Positions 33,484 to 43,436 of a stretch of DNA of 64,000 bases are shown here, piece after piece. The position numbers and the translations under genes are program-made. The stretch comes from Chitinophaga eiseniae (lineage in GTDB: Bacteria; Bacteroidota; Bacteroidia; Chitinophagales; Chitinophagaceae), in the NCBI RefSeq assembly GCF_012641265.1, contig NZ_JABAHZ010000001.1:1178001-1242000 (forward strand), in the 5' to 3' direction. The notes beneath the pieces were generated by a model that worked only from the letters and a program-made list of their open reading frames with translations, did not search any database and was not told the DNA's origin. Numbering within the stretch: the first letter of the stretch is position 1; each line of letters starts with the position of its first letter.

Positions 33484-34612
33484 ACAGCCGTTTACTCAAA
33501 AGCATAGCGCTACGAGCCATGCCATTCCATACGAAAACCTGAAGCGGCTTAACCATCCTTTTGAAGAGCAATTCAAACAGCAACTGGCGCATGTCCTGGA
33601 AAAGGGCTGGTATATCCTGGGCGAAGAGGTAAACCATTTTGAACAGGAATTTGCCGACTATCACGGGGAGGAATATGTAGTAGGTGTAGCCAATGGCCTC
33701 GATGCCCTGATCCTTTCCCTCCAGTGCTGCGGCTTTGAAAAAGGCAGCGAAGTCATTGTCCCTTCCAATACTTACATTGCCACCATTCTCTCTATCATTC
33801 ACTGCGGGCTGGTACCGGTGTTGGCCGAACCTGCCATACGCACCTATAATATAGACCCTGCCGCTATTGAACCCCTGATTACGCCGAAAACGGTGGCCAT
33901 TATGGTGGTACATTTATACGGACAATGCTGTAATATGGGACCAGTGATGGATATAGCCACCCAACATGGCCTTAAAGTAATTGAAGACTGTGCCCAGGCA
34001 CATGGCGCCCGGTATAAACAACAACTGGCCGGCACCTTCGGCGACTTTGGCGCCTTCAGCTTCTATCCTACCAAAAACCTGGGCGCCCTTGGGGATGCCG
34101 GCGCGATTATCTGTAAATCCAAAGCCGACTACCTGAAGCTCCGGCAACTCCGGAACTATGGCTCAGAAAAAAAATATCACAACGGTGTTATCGGGTATAA
34201 TTCCCGGCTCGATGAGCTACAGGCAGCTTTCCTAAGAATTAAACTTCCCGCCCTCAACAGCATCAACGAACATAAAAGAAAACTGGCAGCCATTTATGCC
34301 GCCGGCCTGGATGATCAGTTTATAAAACCTGTGGTAGACCCGGATTATTTTCACGTCTATCATATCTACAACGTACTCCATCCGAAAAGAGACGAGCTGA
34401 AAAAATACCTGGCTGATCATCATATTGCTACGGATATTCATTACCCGGTAGCGCCGCATGACCAGCCAGCACTGAAGGGACACCTTCCTCATTATCATTA
34501 CCCCATTGCTGAGCGTATTCACCAGCAAACGTTGAGTCTTCCCTGCTCTGTTATTCATACCGAAGCGGAGATTCAACATGTGGTAGCCGTTATGAATCAA
34601 TTCCCGGGATAA
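33461..34612 (+). CDS. FdtB-type sugar 3-aminotransferase (DegT/DnrJ/EryC1/StrS family)
   Basis: About 383 residues from the ATG at 33461 (ATGs at 33470 and 33473 are also possible). PLP-dependent sugar aminotransferase: VANGLDALILSLQCCGF, PSNTYIATILSII, HLYGQCCNMGPVMDIATQHGLKVIEDCAQAHGA, and FSFYPTKNLGALGDAGAI with the Schiff-base lysine about residue 205. With the FdtA-like cupin it should make a dTDP-3-amino-3,6-dideoxyhexose such as Fuc3N or Qui3N. rmlA/rmlB genes for the precursor are not in the window. Its 3' end overlaps the convergent kinase/phospho-lyase gene by 16 bp. Confidence 0.9.
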   Translation: MSHMMPYEQPFTQKHSATSHAIPYENLKRLNHPFEEQFKQQLAHVLEKGWYILGEEVNHFEQEFADYHGEEYVVGVANGLDALILSLQCCGFEKGSEVIVPSNTYIATILSIIHCGLVPVLAEPAIRTYNIDPAAIEPLITPKTVAIMVVHLYGQCCNMGPVMDIATQHGLKVIEDCAQAHGARYKQQLAGTFGDFGAFSFYPTKNLGALGDAGAIICKSKADYLKLRQLRNYGSEKKYHNGVIGYNSRLDELQAAFLRIKLPALNSINEHKRKLAAIYAAGLDDQFIKPVVDPDYFHVYHIYNVLHPKRDELKKYLADHHIATDIHYPVAPHDQPALKGHLPHYHYPIAERIHQQTLSLPCSVIHTEAEIQHVVAVMNQFPG

Positions 34613-36894
34613 GAGAGTTCTCCCAGCACCATGTCTAGATGCATCAGCAGTGCATCTGCATTTTCTTTATTAAATACCAATGGTGGTTTTATTTTGAGCA
34701 CATTATGTAACGGTCCGTCTGTGCTGATCAGGAAGCCCCGGTCTTTCATTTTCTCTACCACCACATCTATCTCCGGTACGGCTGGTTCCAGCGTTTCGCG
34801 GCTGCGCACCAGCTCCGCCCCGATGAATAATCCATGTCCGCGTACATCGCCGATAATCGGGTGCTTTTGCATCAGTTGTTTCAGCCCTTTCAAGAAATAC
34901 GCGCCGGTATCGAGGGCATGCTGTTGCATTTCCTCTTCCTGTATGGCTTTTAGCACGGCTCTTCCGGTGGCCATAGATACCGGGTTTCCTCCAAAGGTGT
35001 TAAAGTATTCCATGCCGTTGTTGAATGCTGCTGCAATAGCCGGGGTGGTAACTACCGCTGCCAGGGGATGTCCATTGCCAATAGGCTTACCCAACACCAC
35101 GATGTCGGGAACTACCTCCTGTAGTTCAAAGCCCCAGAAGCAACTGCCCACACGTCCGAAGCCCACCTGTACTTCGTCGGCGATGCACACGCCGCCGGCA
35201 GCCCTCACATGTTGATATACTTTTTCCAGGTAGCCGGCAGGTAGCGGAATTTGTCCCCCTACGCCCAACAGGGTTTCACAGATAAAGGCGGCTACGCCCT
35301 TTCCTTCTGCCGACAAGCGAGCGATAATATTAGCCACATCTTCTGCATAAGCTGCGCCGGCATTCTCCTGCCCATAGCGGAACTCGCCGCGGTACAGGTC
35401 GGGATTCACCGCTTTATGCGTATGCGGTGGTTTGCCAAAACCACCTTTGCCATCAAATTTATAGGGGCTCAACTCCATGGCCACCGTGGAAGTACCATGG
35501 TACGCATGATCCAGTACAATCACATCTTTCTGTTTGGTAAAGTGCCGGCTCATGCGGATCGCCAGGTCGTTGGCCTCACTACCGGAGTTGGTGAAGTAAC
35601 ACACCTTCAGCTCTCCCGGCAGCGTGGCGGTCAATTCTTTGGCATAAGCTACCAGGTCGTCGTACAGGTAACGGGTGTTGGTATTAAGCCTGGCGGCCTG
35701 CCGCTGGATAGCCGCTACCACAGCAGGATGACAATGCCCTACATGACTTACGTTGTTTACGCAGTCTATATAAGTGCGGCCTTTTTCATCATACAGGTAT
35801 TGCAGTGCTCCTTTCCAGATTTTGAGTGGCTGTTGGTAGCTGATACTGAGGTTACGGCCAATGTGTTGCTTTCTTTCTTCCAACAAGGGCTTGTAATCAT
35901 CGCTGGTGTTTATCAGCGAAGGCAGGCCGGCTGCTATCCTGAAGGCGTCTTCTGCCGCCAGGGGATTGATTTTGATCAGTTGATACAATAATGTCCAGGC
36001 GCCCTTCTCGGTAATAAAATGAAAATTGTTATTACTGCCTGCAGCTGCCTGCTTGGCAGCGTTGGTAACGCTAATGCATAAACGCGCAGCGACCAGGTAG
36101 TACAGGCTGCTGATTTCGGCTGATGTCAATGGCCACTCTTTGTGGTAACCTGCTACTACTTTCGCGGCCGCCACCAGTGGGTCGGACTGGTGTAACATGG
36201 CGTATGTACAAGCTATGGCTACGTTGTTGACCAGCTGGCTGTATACCATATCGCCGAAGTCGATGAGACCTGTTACTGTTTCTCCATTGACCAGCAGGTT
36301 ATAATCGTTGGCATCATTATGAATCACTGCCATGCGCAGCTGTGATAATTGTGGCACCATTTCCGTTTCAAACTGCAACAGGAAATAGGCCACCATACGG
36401 CGGCGTTCATGGTCTTTGATAGCACCCAGGTGTTCCCGGGCAGCCAGGGCATTCCGCAGGTCCCAGCTATAGATGCGGTAAGCCGCGGGATGCGCAAAAC
36501 CATGCAATGCTTTGTCCATTTTTCCGAGAAAGTTACCCAGGCTGTTCCACAATGCGGGGGTATGTGCCTGCGCCTCTACCCATATTTTGCCGGGGAGAAA
36601 AGTAAGTACCCGCATATACCCGGTCGAAATAGCAGTGATTACTTCCCCACGTACATTGGGTTTTACCTGCTGGAAACCTGCTGCTACCGGGGAGTTAGCC
36701 AGGTGTTCCAGCGTTTTTATCTGCGCGTCCAGCAGATGCAGGTCACCTCCAGCATTCCCTACCTTGCAAACGTATTGCTGACCGGCACTATCTTTCAGCA
36801 GATAGTTGCGTTCTTCATAACCATCCAGCGCCTGTACGCTGACGTCCATTCCATAATGCTGCTGCAGGAGCGCTTTCATTGCCGATATCTCCAT
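34597..36894 (-). CDS. Fused APH-type kinase and class III PLP phospho-lyase, like hydroxylysine kinase plus phosphohydroxylysine phospho-lyase
   Basis: A 765-residue cytoplasmic protein. Residues about 5-310 are an aminoglycoside/choline-kinase-like domain with the catalytic loop IHNDANDYN (Asp194) and the metal-binding IDFGD (Asp212), and the wording GYEERNYLL...QYVCKVGN typical of hydroxylysine kinase. Residues about 335-765 are a class III aminotransferase fold with NSGSEANDLA, LDHAYHGTS, ADEVQVGFGRVG and the PLP lysine in LGKPIGNGHP (Lys603). The closest known functions are HYKK and PHYKPL of animals (5-hydroxylysine to 2-aminoadipate semialdehyde, ammonia and phosphate); ethanolamine kinase/phospho-lyase is an alternative. 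It begins 6 bp after the GH63 gene as the last gene of the SusCD operon, so its substrate is likely released by those enzymes. Confidence 0.87.
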   Translation of the reverse strand: MEISAMKALLQQHYGMDVSVQALDGYEERNYLLKDSAGQQYVCKVGNAGGDLHLLDAQIKTLEHLANSPVAAGFQQVKPNVRGEVITAISTGYMRVLTFLPGKIWVEAQAHTPALWNSLGNFLGKMDKALHGFAHPAAYRIYSWDLRNALAAREHLGAIKDHERRRMVAYFLLQFETEMVPQLSQLRMAVIHNDANDYNLLVNGETVTGLIDFGDMVYSQLVNNVAIACTYAMLHQSDPLVAAAKVVAGYHKEWPLTSAEISSLYYLVAARLCISVTNAAKQAAAGSNNNFHFITEKGAWTLLYQLIKINPLAAEDAFRIAAGLPSLINTSDDYKPLLEERKQHIGRNLSISYQQPLKIWKGALQYLYDEKGRTYIDCVNNVSHVGHCHPAVVAAIQRQAARLNTNTRYLYDDLVAYAKELTATLPGELKVCYFTNSGSEANDLAIRMSRHFTKQKDVIVLDHAYHGTSTVAMELSPYKFDGKGGFGKPPHTHKAVNPDLYRGEFRYGQENAGAAYAEDVANIIARLSAEGKGVAAFICETLLGVGGQIPLPAGYLEKVYQHVRAAGGVCIADEVQVGFGRVGSCFWGFELQEVVPDIVVLGKPIGNGHPLAAVVTTPAIAAAFNNGMEYFNTFGGNPVSMATGRAVLKAIQEEEMQQHALDTGAYFLKGLKQLMQKHPIIGDVRGHGLFIGAELVRSRETLEPAVPEIDVVVEKMKDRGFLISTDGPLHNVLKIKPPLVFNKENADALLMHLDMVLGELSYPGN

Positions 36895-36900
36895 AATACT

Positions 36901-38793
36901 TTATTTACGCTGTAATAACAATAATATATGTGCTGCCGACCAGCTGAAATTCTTTGCATTCAACCCTTTCCCGGTGAGGGGATGATAGTTTTCATACAAG
37001 GGATGATTATCCTTCATTCCTTCTGCATGGTCCCACAGCTTTGTTAACAGGGCATCTGCCTGTTGCTGGTATCCATATGCCTTTAACCCTATGATACCAA
37101 AATAAAACTGGTCCAGCCATACCGGTCCGCGCCAGTAGCCCTTGAGGGGATCGAAGGCGGGATGATCGGCTGCCAGTACCGGCAGGGGCACTTTAGTATT
37201 AAACTTCGCCGGCTGCTGCATGACGGCCGCCACGCCCGCTGCCTGCGCCGGCGTGGCAATACCCGCCCACAGCGGTATCCAGCCTTCCGCCCCCTGTATT
37301 TTTACCAGGGAACCGTGACTATCATAATAAAACCCCGTAGCCGTATCAAAATATTGCTGATTAATTTTTTCTTTCAACGCCGCCGCCGGAGCCGTCCAGG
37401 TATCTTCCAGATGCAACAGGGCGGCCATTTTGCCAAGATACTGTTTTTCTGCATAGAGGTAAGCATTCAAATCGACCGATGACTGATCCAGCGACCAGGC
37501 ATGGTCGTGGTTTTGCTGCATACGGGCATGGTCGAACCGTACCGCATTGTCCATGCCGCTTTCCCAGGCGGCGGCAATGCGGGTGCCATCGGTAGCGCCG
37601 TACTCGCAAAGGCTGTCCCGGTCGTGATCCCTGTCGGCGTACCACCACTGATGATAACGTACCAGTGGTGCGTACATCTCTCTTACAAAAGCGGTATCGG
37701 CGGTATGCCGGAATACTTCCCATACAGCCCATGCGGCCAATGGAGGCTTGGTATCGCGGGCGTTGTTTTCACTGCTATCGGCATAGATACAATCGATCAC
37801 CATCCCATCGGGTTGCTGGTAATCAAACATGGCGCGGATATTATCTTTTGCCAATGCAGAATGAAATAAGCAGGTGGCGGCAGCCTGTTTCCAGCTATCC
37901 CACGCCCAGAAGCCATAGAAGCCCTGGTAGCTGGCGGAAGGAAAAATACCATCATGCTTCAGGTGACCGTATGCACTGCGCCAGTTGGTCATTAATGTCA
38001 TCAGACATTTTACTTTCAGGCGCTGCAAGGTGGTATCGGCACCCAACAATGATTGCAGGTAGCCATTCCAGCGGGAACGGTTTTGCTGCAAGGCCACGTC
38101 AAAGCCGGTAGTGGTGGTGTCCTCTTGCCGGTAGCTCTGGCGCTGCGTTTCCTGCCAATGGCCTTTTGCCGGCAGTAGTATCGTTTTTGCCGACGTATAG
38201 CCGGTATCCGTGAAATGGATATCCCATTTGCCGGCAGATAAATAACCGATATAGAACGTATGCCCGTTTACGTTAGTACTCAGTTGCTGGCCATGCTGCT
38301 GCCATTCTTTTGATGGCAGGGCTACGCTTCCCTCCCACTGCAGGTGCAGCCGGAGGGGTTTGCGGCCCAGGTTGATCAATTCCGTCTGGAGCATGGCGGT
38401 GGTGCGACTCGTGAAGACGAGCCGCATGCGCACCTGTATGTCTCTCAGCCGGTAACTTTGTTCGATCAGGCCCGGGTAGTAGTGTGCAGTGCCGTTTTCC
38501 GGATGCCACTCTCTGCCCTGTGCCGACACATGCAATTTCGCGATGCTGTTGCTTATCCAGCGTCCATTCATTTCCATCAGCAGGGGGCCAATAAAACCGC
38601 CGTAGTCGACGCTGCGTGCGGGCAATGCGTAAGCATGCCAGGCCCCCATGTCTGAAAAAAAATTAACGGCTACATCAGCATTGTTTTTTACAAAATGTTT
38701 TATATCCAATACGTCTGTAAACTGCTGCCTGTCTACCTCTTGCGCTTTTACCCCAAGGGTGCTGCAACACAATAACCACCACCATTTCCTCAT
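36901..38793 (-). CDS. GH63-family glycosidase (YgjK / mannosylglycerate-hydrolase-like)
   Basis: A 630-residue protein with a short signal peptide (MRKWWWLLCCSTLGVKAQ). The N-terminal half is a beta-sandwich; the C-terminal half is an (alpha/alpha)6 barrel with GFWAWDSWKQA (about 295-303), WESGMDNAVRF (410-420, containing the likely acid), WSLDQSSVDLNAYLYAE and YWRGPVWLDQFYFGI. These are hallmarks of GH63, which includes processing alpha-1,2-glucosidase I, bacterial YgjK-type alpha-glucosidases and mannosylglycerate hydrolases. Exact specificity cannot be read off. It starts 1 bp after the beta-galactosidase stop codon and 6 bp before the kinase/phospho-lyase gene, so it belongs to the SusCD operon. 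An alpha-glucosidase acting on a Glc-Gal unit would fit the context. Confidence 0.83.
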   Translation of the reverse strand: MRKWWWLLCCSTLGVKAQEVDRQQFTDVLDIKHFVKNNADVAVNFFSDMGAWHAYALPARSVDYGGFIGPLLMEMNGRWISNSIAKLHVSAQGREWHPENGTAHYYPGLIEQSYRLRDIQVRMRLVFTSRTTAMLQTELINLGRKPLRLHLQWEGSVALPSKEWQQHGQQLSTNVNGHTFYIGYLSAGKWDIHFTDTGYTSAKTILLPAKGHWQETQRQSYRQEDTTTTGFDVALQQNRSRWNGYLQSLLGADTTLQRLKVKCLMTLMTNWRSAYGHLKHDGIFPSASYQGFYGFWAWDSWKQAAATCLFHSALAKDNIRAMFDYQQPDGMVIDCIYADSSENNARDTKPPLAAWAVWEVFRHTADTAFVREMYAPLVRYHQWWYADRDHDRDSLCEYGATDGTRIAAAWESGMDNAVRFDHARMQQNHDHAWSLDQSSVDLNAYLYAEKQYLGKMAALLHLEDTWTAPAAALKEKINQQYFDTATGFYYDSHGSLVKIQGAEGWIPLWAGIATPAQAAGVAAVMQQPAKFNTKVPLPVLAADHPAFDPLKGYWRGPVWLDQFYFGIIGLKAYGYQQQADALLTKLWDHAEGMKDNHPLYENYHPLTGKGLNAKNFSWSAAHILLLLQRK

Positions 38794-38794
38794 A

Positions 38795-41700
38795 CTATTC
38801 GAATCTTAGTTTAGCTTGTTGTACCGCGTTCATGCCGGGCGTTAATCTTCTTAATGTAAATGAATATCGATATGGGCGGCAGGGTAATAAGTATGGTGGA
38901 TGCGGTTTAGCGCCCCAGCTGTTATCTCCCCCTACTCCCTGTTGCAGGTAGTCGATATCCCACCATATCCCGTTTTCATTGAGAATGGAATGGCCATGTT
39001 TATTCTGCCGGCGGTCGAAGTCCAATTGTGCCATGTCAAAATGGAGCACGCCGGCGCTGAGCAACGTATCTGACAGGAACATCCAGCCGGATTTATCTTT
39101 GTCCTGCATGGCCATCCAGCTCACATCGGTGCGGTGCCCACTTTCCTGCGCACGGGGATAAGGATGGAACAGCGCATCTGCCGGCATCGTATATACGTCG
39201 ATGTTAGCGGCATATTTCCTGTCCTGGTAGTTATCGAACGGGCCCCGTCCCAGCCAGCTTACCTGGTCGTAGTTGGCCGGTAAGACCATGCGCATGCCCA
39301 TGCGCGGCAGTTCAGGCAAGGTAGTATCTGCCGGCATAAACTCAGTAGCCACGTTGATATCGCCATTTACAAACACCGTATAGGTGGTGGTATAAGTTAC
39401 CTTTACTGCCGGCAGGTAATGTATTGTTTTCACCTCCGTACGGGTAGCATTTACCGGTGTAATTTTCAGCAGCTTTAGTTCCGCGTTTTGCAGCGCATGT
39501 TGCCAGATACCGCAACGGATTTGCCCGCTGTTGCCAATATCATTATCGGTGGCCGCCCGCCAGAAATTAGGCTGCAAAGGGCCTTGCAGGAGGGATTGGT
39601 TGCCGGAGGTATAGCTGTCGAGCCAACCGGTAGTTTTGTTAAACCTGGCTTTGAACAAGGTATTGCCGATTGTACCATCTTCCGTTACCTGCAAGGATGG
39701 CCCATCCATCACCTGTTTTACCACCGGTATATAGGTGGGTAATGGATATTGCTCCGTGGCCACTACGCCCTGGTCAGGCGACGAGGTTTCAAAATGCAGG
39801 TAATAGTGCGTACCGGCAGTGGGTGTAAAACCGGCCAGGTCAATGGTTAGCAGCGTATCTTTACCCGGCGCCAGGGCCAGCGACGGCACTACGCCGGTGG
39901 CGATGTCCGCACCATCTCCCCTGATTTTCCATCGGATCGTATAGGCTTGCAGGTTAGTAAAATCAAACCGGTTAATGATACGCCATTGAGTTCCTGCTGG
40001 TCTAATTTGTATGTTCTGGTATACTTTTCTGACTTCAAACGCCTGGGGATGCGGTGTGCGGTCGGCCGCCAGCATGCCATCGGCACAAAAACTGGTATCG
40101 CTGGTAGCACCCACCGTGCCCATGTCGGCGCCATAAGCCCAGATCTGCCGCCCATTGGCATCCGTTTTTAAAAAGGTCTGGTCAGCAAAATCCCAGATAA
40201 AGCCGCCCTGCAAGCGGGGATGCTGGTAAAATAGCTCCCAGTCATCCTGCAGGTTGCCACCGCCATTACCCATCATGTGCGCATATTCGCATTGAATAAT
40301 GGGACGTGGGTCATTTGCCGGCAGGTATTTTTGCTGTAGCGTATAGATCGATTTATACATCGGGCAAATGATGTCTGTCCATGGATTGGAGCCAGCCGCT
40401 TCATATTGCACCGGCCGGGTATTGTCTTTTGCCTTGATGTATTTATAGGTGGAGATGAAGTTATTGCCAAAACCGCTTTCATTGCCCAGCGACCAGGTAA
40501 TGATACTACAATAATTTTTATCCCTTTCCACCATGCGTTTGGTGCGATGCAGGTAGGCCTGTTCCCATTCGGGCTTATCTGACAATGTTTGCAGTGGTGT
40601 CAGCGACATGCCGTCGCATTCTATGTTTGCTTCATCCACCAGGTAAATACCATATTCGTCGCAGAGGTCGTACCATTCCTCCGTATCCGGGTAGTGGCTG
40701 TTGCGCACGGCGTTGATATTGTATTGCTTCATGACTGCAATATCATGGCGCATGCCTTCATGCGATATCACGCGGGCACGGTACATATCGTGTTCATGGC
40801 GGTTAACGCCTTTGATATGGATAGGTACGCCGTTTAACAGCAGCTGTCCACCTTGGATTTCAACGGTACGGAAGCCGATGCGATGGGCTATACTTTCCAG
40901 CTCGGCGCCATTCCGGTCGTAATGCGTCATCACCAAAGTGTACAGGGCAGGGCGTTCCGCATTCCAGGACCTGATGTCCTTCAACAGCGCATTCATCTCC
41001 CAGGTACTATCCTTTCCTATCTGCCATTCTTTTGTCAGGATCGTTTTATCGTGATCCAGTAGCTTCACGCTGATCCGTTGCCCCGCTTCTGCCGGCAAAG
41101 GCCGGCGGTTCAGTTGCAGCAACAGGTCCAGGTTACCATCTTTGTACTGGTTGGTCAGCAAGGGTTTGGCAAAGAAATCATATAAGCACAATTTAGGCCG
41201 GGCCACGAGATATACACTCCTCTCAATCCCGCTGAGCTTCCACATATCTTGTCCTTCCAGGTACGATCCATCACTAAAGCGGAACACCTGGATGGAAACA
41301 TTGTTGGCGCCTGTTTCCAGGTAAGGCGTGATATCAAATTCCGTGGGAGTTTTACTGTCTTTGCTGAAACCCAGGTAGTGCCCATTGATCCACAGGTAGA
41401 AGAAGGAATTTACAGCGCCCAGGTGTATCCATACCTGCTTATTTTTCCAGTTAGCGGGCAGTTCAAAATTGCGGCGGTAGGAACCAACCGGGTTGAAGTC
41501 TGCCGGCACTTTGGGGGGATCCGGTTTGAAAGGATATTCTACATCTGTAAAAATGTAGCTGTCAAATCCTGCTGTCTGCCAGTTTTCCGGTACCCGTATT
41601 TTTTTCCATTGAGAGACATCAAAATCGTTGCCGTAAAAATCTCCGGGCCTGGCGCCGGGGTTGCGGGCCATATGAAATTGCCAGGTACCGTCGAGCAGCA

Positions 41701-41884
41701 TAACAGCTGCACGCGCGGAATCCCGGCGTACAGCTGCGGCTGCGTTGGTATAGGGTATGAAATGGGCATGCGGGGCTAAAACATGTTGCGCTACTTTTCC
41801 CGGATTTTCCCAATCATTCGTTTGTGCGTGACCGGTAGTAACACCGGCGCATATCGCGAATAACAAACCTATTTTCTTATACAT
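38795..41884 (-). CDS. GH2 beta-galactosidase, secreted
   Basis: A 1029-residue LacZ-type enzyme with a signal peptide (MYKKIGLLFAICAGVTTGHAQ), so active in the periplasm or at the surface. Full-length architecture: jelly-roll sugar-binding domain, immunoglobulin-like domains, TIM barrel and the C-terminal Bgal_small_N domain. Acid/base Glu469 lies in WSLGNESG and nucleophile Glu533 in IIQCEYAHMMGNG; NRHEHD and NSHYPDTEEWYDLCDEYGIYLVDEANIE are also conserved. Removes terminal beta-linked galactose. It starts 8 bp after the SusD stop codon and forms one operon with SusC, SusD, GH63 and the kinase/phospho-lyase. Confidence 0.93.
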   Translation of the reverse strand: MYKKIGLLFAICAGVTTGHAQTNDWENPGKVAQHVLAPHAHFIPYTNAAAAVRRDSARAAVMLLDGTWQFHMARNPGARPGDFYGNDFDVSQWKKIRVPENWQTAGFDSYIFTDVEYPFKPDPPKVPADFNPVGSYRRNFELPANWKNKQVWIHLGAVNSFFYLWINGHYLGFSKDSKTPTEFDITPYLETGANNVSIQVFRFSDGSYLEGQDMWKLSGIERSVYLVARPKLCLYDFFAKPLLTNQYKDGNLDLLLQLNRRPLPAEAGQRISVKLLDHDKTILTKEWQIGKDSTWEMNALLKDIRSWNAERPALYTLVMTHYDRNGAELESIAHRIGFRTVEIQGGQLLLNGVPIHIKGVNRHEHDMYRARVISHEGMRHDIAVMKQYNINAVRNSHYPDTEEWYDLCDEYGIYLVDEANIECDGMSLTPLQTLSDKPEWEQAYLHRTKRMVERDKNYCSIITWSLGNESGFGNNFISTYKYIKAKDNTRPVQYEAAGSNPWTDIICPMYKSIYTLQQKYLPANDPRPIIQCEYAHMMGNGGGNLQDDWELFYQHPRLQGGFIWDFADQTFLKTDANGRQIWAYGADMGTVGATSDTSFCADGMLAADRTPHPQAFEVRKVYQNIQIRPAGTQWRIINRFDFTNLQAYTIRWKIRGDGADIATGVVPSLALAPGKDTLLTIDLAGFTPTAGTHYYLHFETSSPDQGVVATEQYPLPTYIPVVKQVMDGPSLQVTEDGTIGNTLFKARFNKTTGWLDSYTSGNQSLLQGPLQPNFWRAATDNDIGNSGQIRCGIWQHALQNAELKLLKITPVNATRTEVKTIHYLPAVKVTYTTTYTVFVNGDINVATEFMPADTTLPELPRMGMRMVLPANYDQVSWLGRGPFDNYQDRKYAANIDVYTMPADALFHPYPRAQESGHRTDVSWMAMQDKDKSGWMFLSDTLLSAGVLHFDMAQLDFDRRQNKHGHSILNENGIWWDIDYLQQGVGGDNSWGAKPHPPYLLPCRPYRYSFTLRRLTPGMNAVQQAKLRFE

Positions 41885-41892
41885 ACTTTCCC

Positions 41893-43419
41893 TTAGTTAG
41901 CCATCGGATTATTCACTGTTTCTTTCAGTGGAAGCGGATAGAAGGCTTTGTCGGCAGCGTATTTACGACCGGCTTCCTTCATTTCTGTTTCCAACAGTCC
42001 CCATCTGCGCAAGTCGTAATAGCGGCAGTTTTCCAGGGTCAGCTCCATCACTCTTTCATGCATGATCTGTTTGAAGACATCAGCCTTGATGGTGAGGTTT
42101 AACGCCGGCATTTTTGCACGGGCCCTTACGTCATTGATAAGTGCCATAGCGCCTGGCTTACCTAGTTCATTAAGCACCTCTGCCTGCATCAGCATTACAT
42201 CAGCCAGGCGGATCAATGGTACGTTGAGGGCATTGTCGTTCCCTAAACGATCGAGCGATGCAGGGATCCATTTCCTGAAGGCAATCACGCTGGTACCTGC
42301 CTCGAAAATCTGGTTGTACGTATATCCGTAGGCGCGGGGATTATTGGCATCGTTGAAATAAGGATCATTGAAAACGAGGTTGGCATATACGCGATGATCG
42401 TACAGCTGATCAGTAGCCGTTTTTCCTTCTTTCAGCATTTCCGTGAGTAAACGCGGCGTGCCGTATATTTCGCCATAGCCGCCCATTTGTGAGGCTGCCA
42501 TCCAATCGGCCAGGTAGGAACCATAGGAAGCGCCGTTGTTTACGTCGGAAGACTGCTGCAATTCAAAGATAGACTCGGCGGTATTTTTACCAACGCCATT
42601 GAACATGGACATATAGTTATCTTCCAGGTGATATTGGTTGGAAGACAGTACCTTGCTGAACCAGTCGGACGATTCTGCCAGCAGTGCAGGTGCAGCGCCC
42701 TTATCTTCACCAGCGCGGTACAGGTAAATTTTACCCAGGAATGCCTGTGCAGCGCCCCTGGTGGCGCGTCCCAGCTCTGCATCGGGGCGCTCGCTTCTCA
42801 GTGGCAGTGCCGCTTCCGCGGTTTTTAACTCGTTACAGATAAAGTCCCATGTTTCTTTGCGATCAGATAAGCCTTTGGGCAGCTCTGCTTCTTTCTGTGG
42901 TACTTTATCGCGGATAATGATCTTTTCAAAATCCACCAGGAGCTTGTAGTGATAATAGGCGCGCAGGAAATGGGCTTCTCCCAGGATCTGCCTGCGGGAA
43001 GCATCGTCTATCATGGAAGGCTGCATAGCGGCCACGTTTTCCAGTACCTGGTTGGTGTAGTAAATGCCGCGATAATTTTCTCTCCATAATAAATCTATGG
43101 CGTAGTTACCGGAGGTAAAATTGAAGTTAAAGTGTTCTATCCACCAGGAATAGTTATAGGCATCATCGCCGGCTTCCACGTAGTCCTCCCGGTAGAATTC
43201 GCGCACAGAGCGGGCTTCCACGTAGTTATCCCAATAAATAAATCCTTCCACTTGTGAATAGGCGGCGGCCAGGCCTGACAGGGCTCTCTCTTTGGAAGTC
43301 CAGTACAAGTCACTTTCCAGTTTATCGGGGGAACGCTGGTTTAATACATCCTTGCTACAACCTGGCGCAATCGCCATCAGGGCAAGTATCAGTGGTATAT
43401 AGACATGTAATTTTCTCAT
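41893..43419 (-). CDS. SusD/RagB-family substrate-binding lipoprotein
   Basis: A 508-residue surface lipoprotein with signal LILALMAIAPGC-S (lipid Cys about residue 21). The N-terminal YWTSKERALSGLAAAYSQ, tetratricopeptide-like helices (ILGEAHFLRAYYHYKLLVDFEKII, TRGAAQAFLGKIYLYRAG) and C-terminal MHERVMELTLENCRYYDLRRWGLLE are standard SusD/RagB features. It works as the lid of the SusC transporter encoded 17 bp upstream. Ligand unknown; the downstream enzymes suggest a galactose-containing glycan or glycopeptide. Confidence 0.93.
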   Translation of the reverse strand: MRKLHVYIPLILALMAIAPGCSKDVLNQRSPDKLESDLYWTSKERALSGLAAAYSQVEGFIYWDNYVEARSVREFYREDYVEAGDDAYNYSWWIEHFNFNFTSGNYAIDLLWRENYRGIYYTNQVLENVAAMQPSMIDDASRRQILGEAHFLRAYYHYKLLVDFEKIIIRDKVPQKEAELPKGLSDRKETWDFICNELKTAEAALPLRSERPDAELGRATRGAAQAFLGKIYLYRAGEDKGAAPALLAESSDWFSKVLSSNQYHLEDNYMSMFNGVGKNTAESIFELQQSSDVNNGASYGSYLADWMAASQMGGYGEIYGTPRLLTEMLKEGKTATDQLYDHRVYANLVFNDPYFNDANNPRAYGYTYNQIFEAGTSVIAFRKWIPASLDRLGNDNALNVPLIRLADVMLMQAEVLNELGKPGAMALINDVRARAKMPALNLTIKADVFKQIMHERVMELTLENCRYYDLRRWGLLETEMKEAGRKYAADKAFYPLPLKETVNNPMAN

Positions 43420-43436
43420 CTTGAATAATTTTATGC

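Noticed and set aside
35251..35991. 246-codon open frame on the plus strand opposite the kinase/phospho-lyase gene
   Set aside because: Lies across the junction of the two well-supported domains of the minus-strand gene and shows no domain of its own; a coding shadow in GC-rich sequence.
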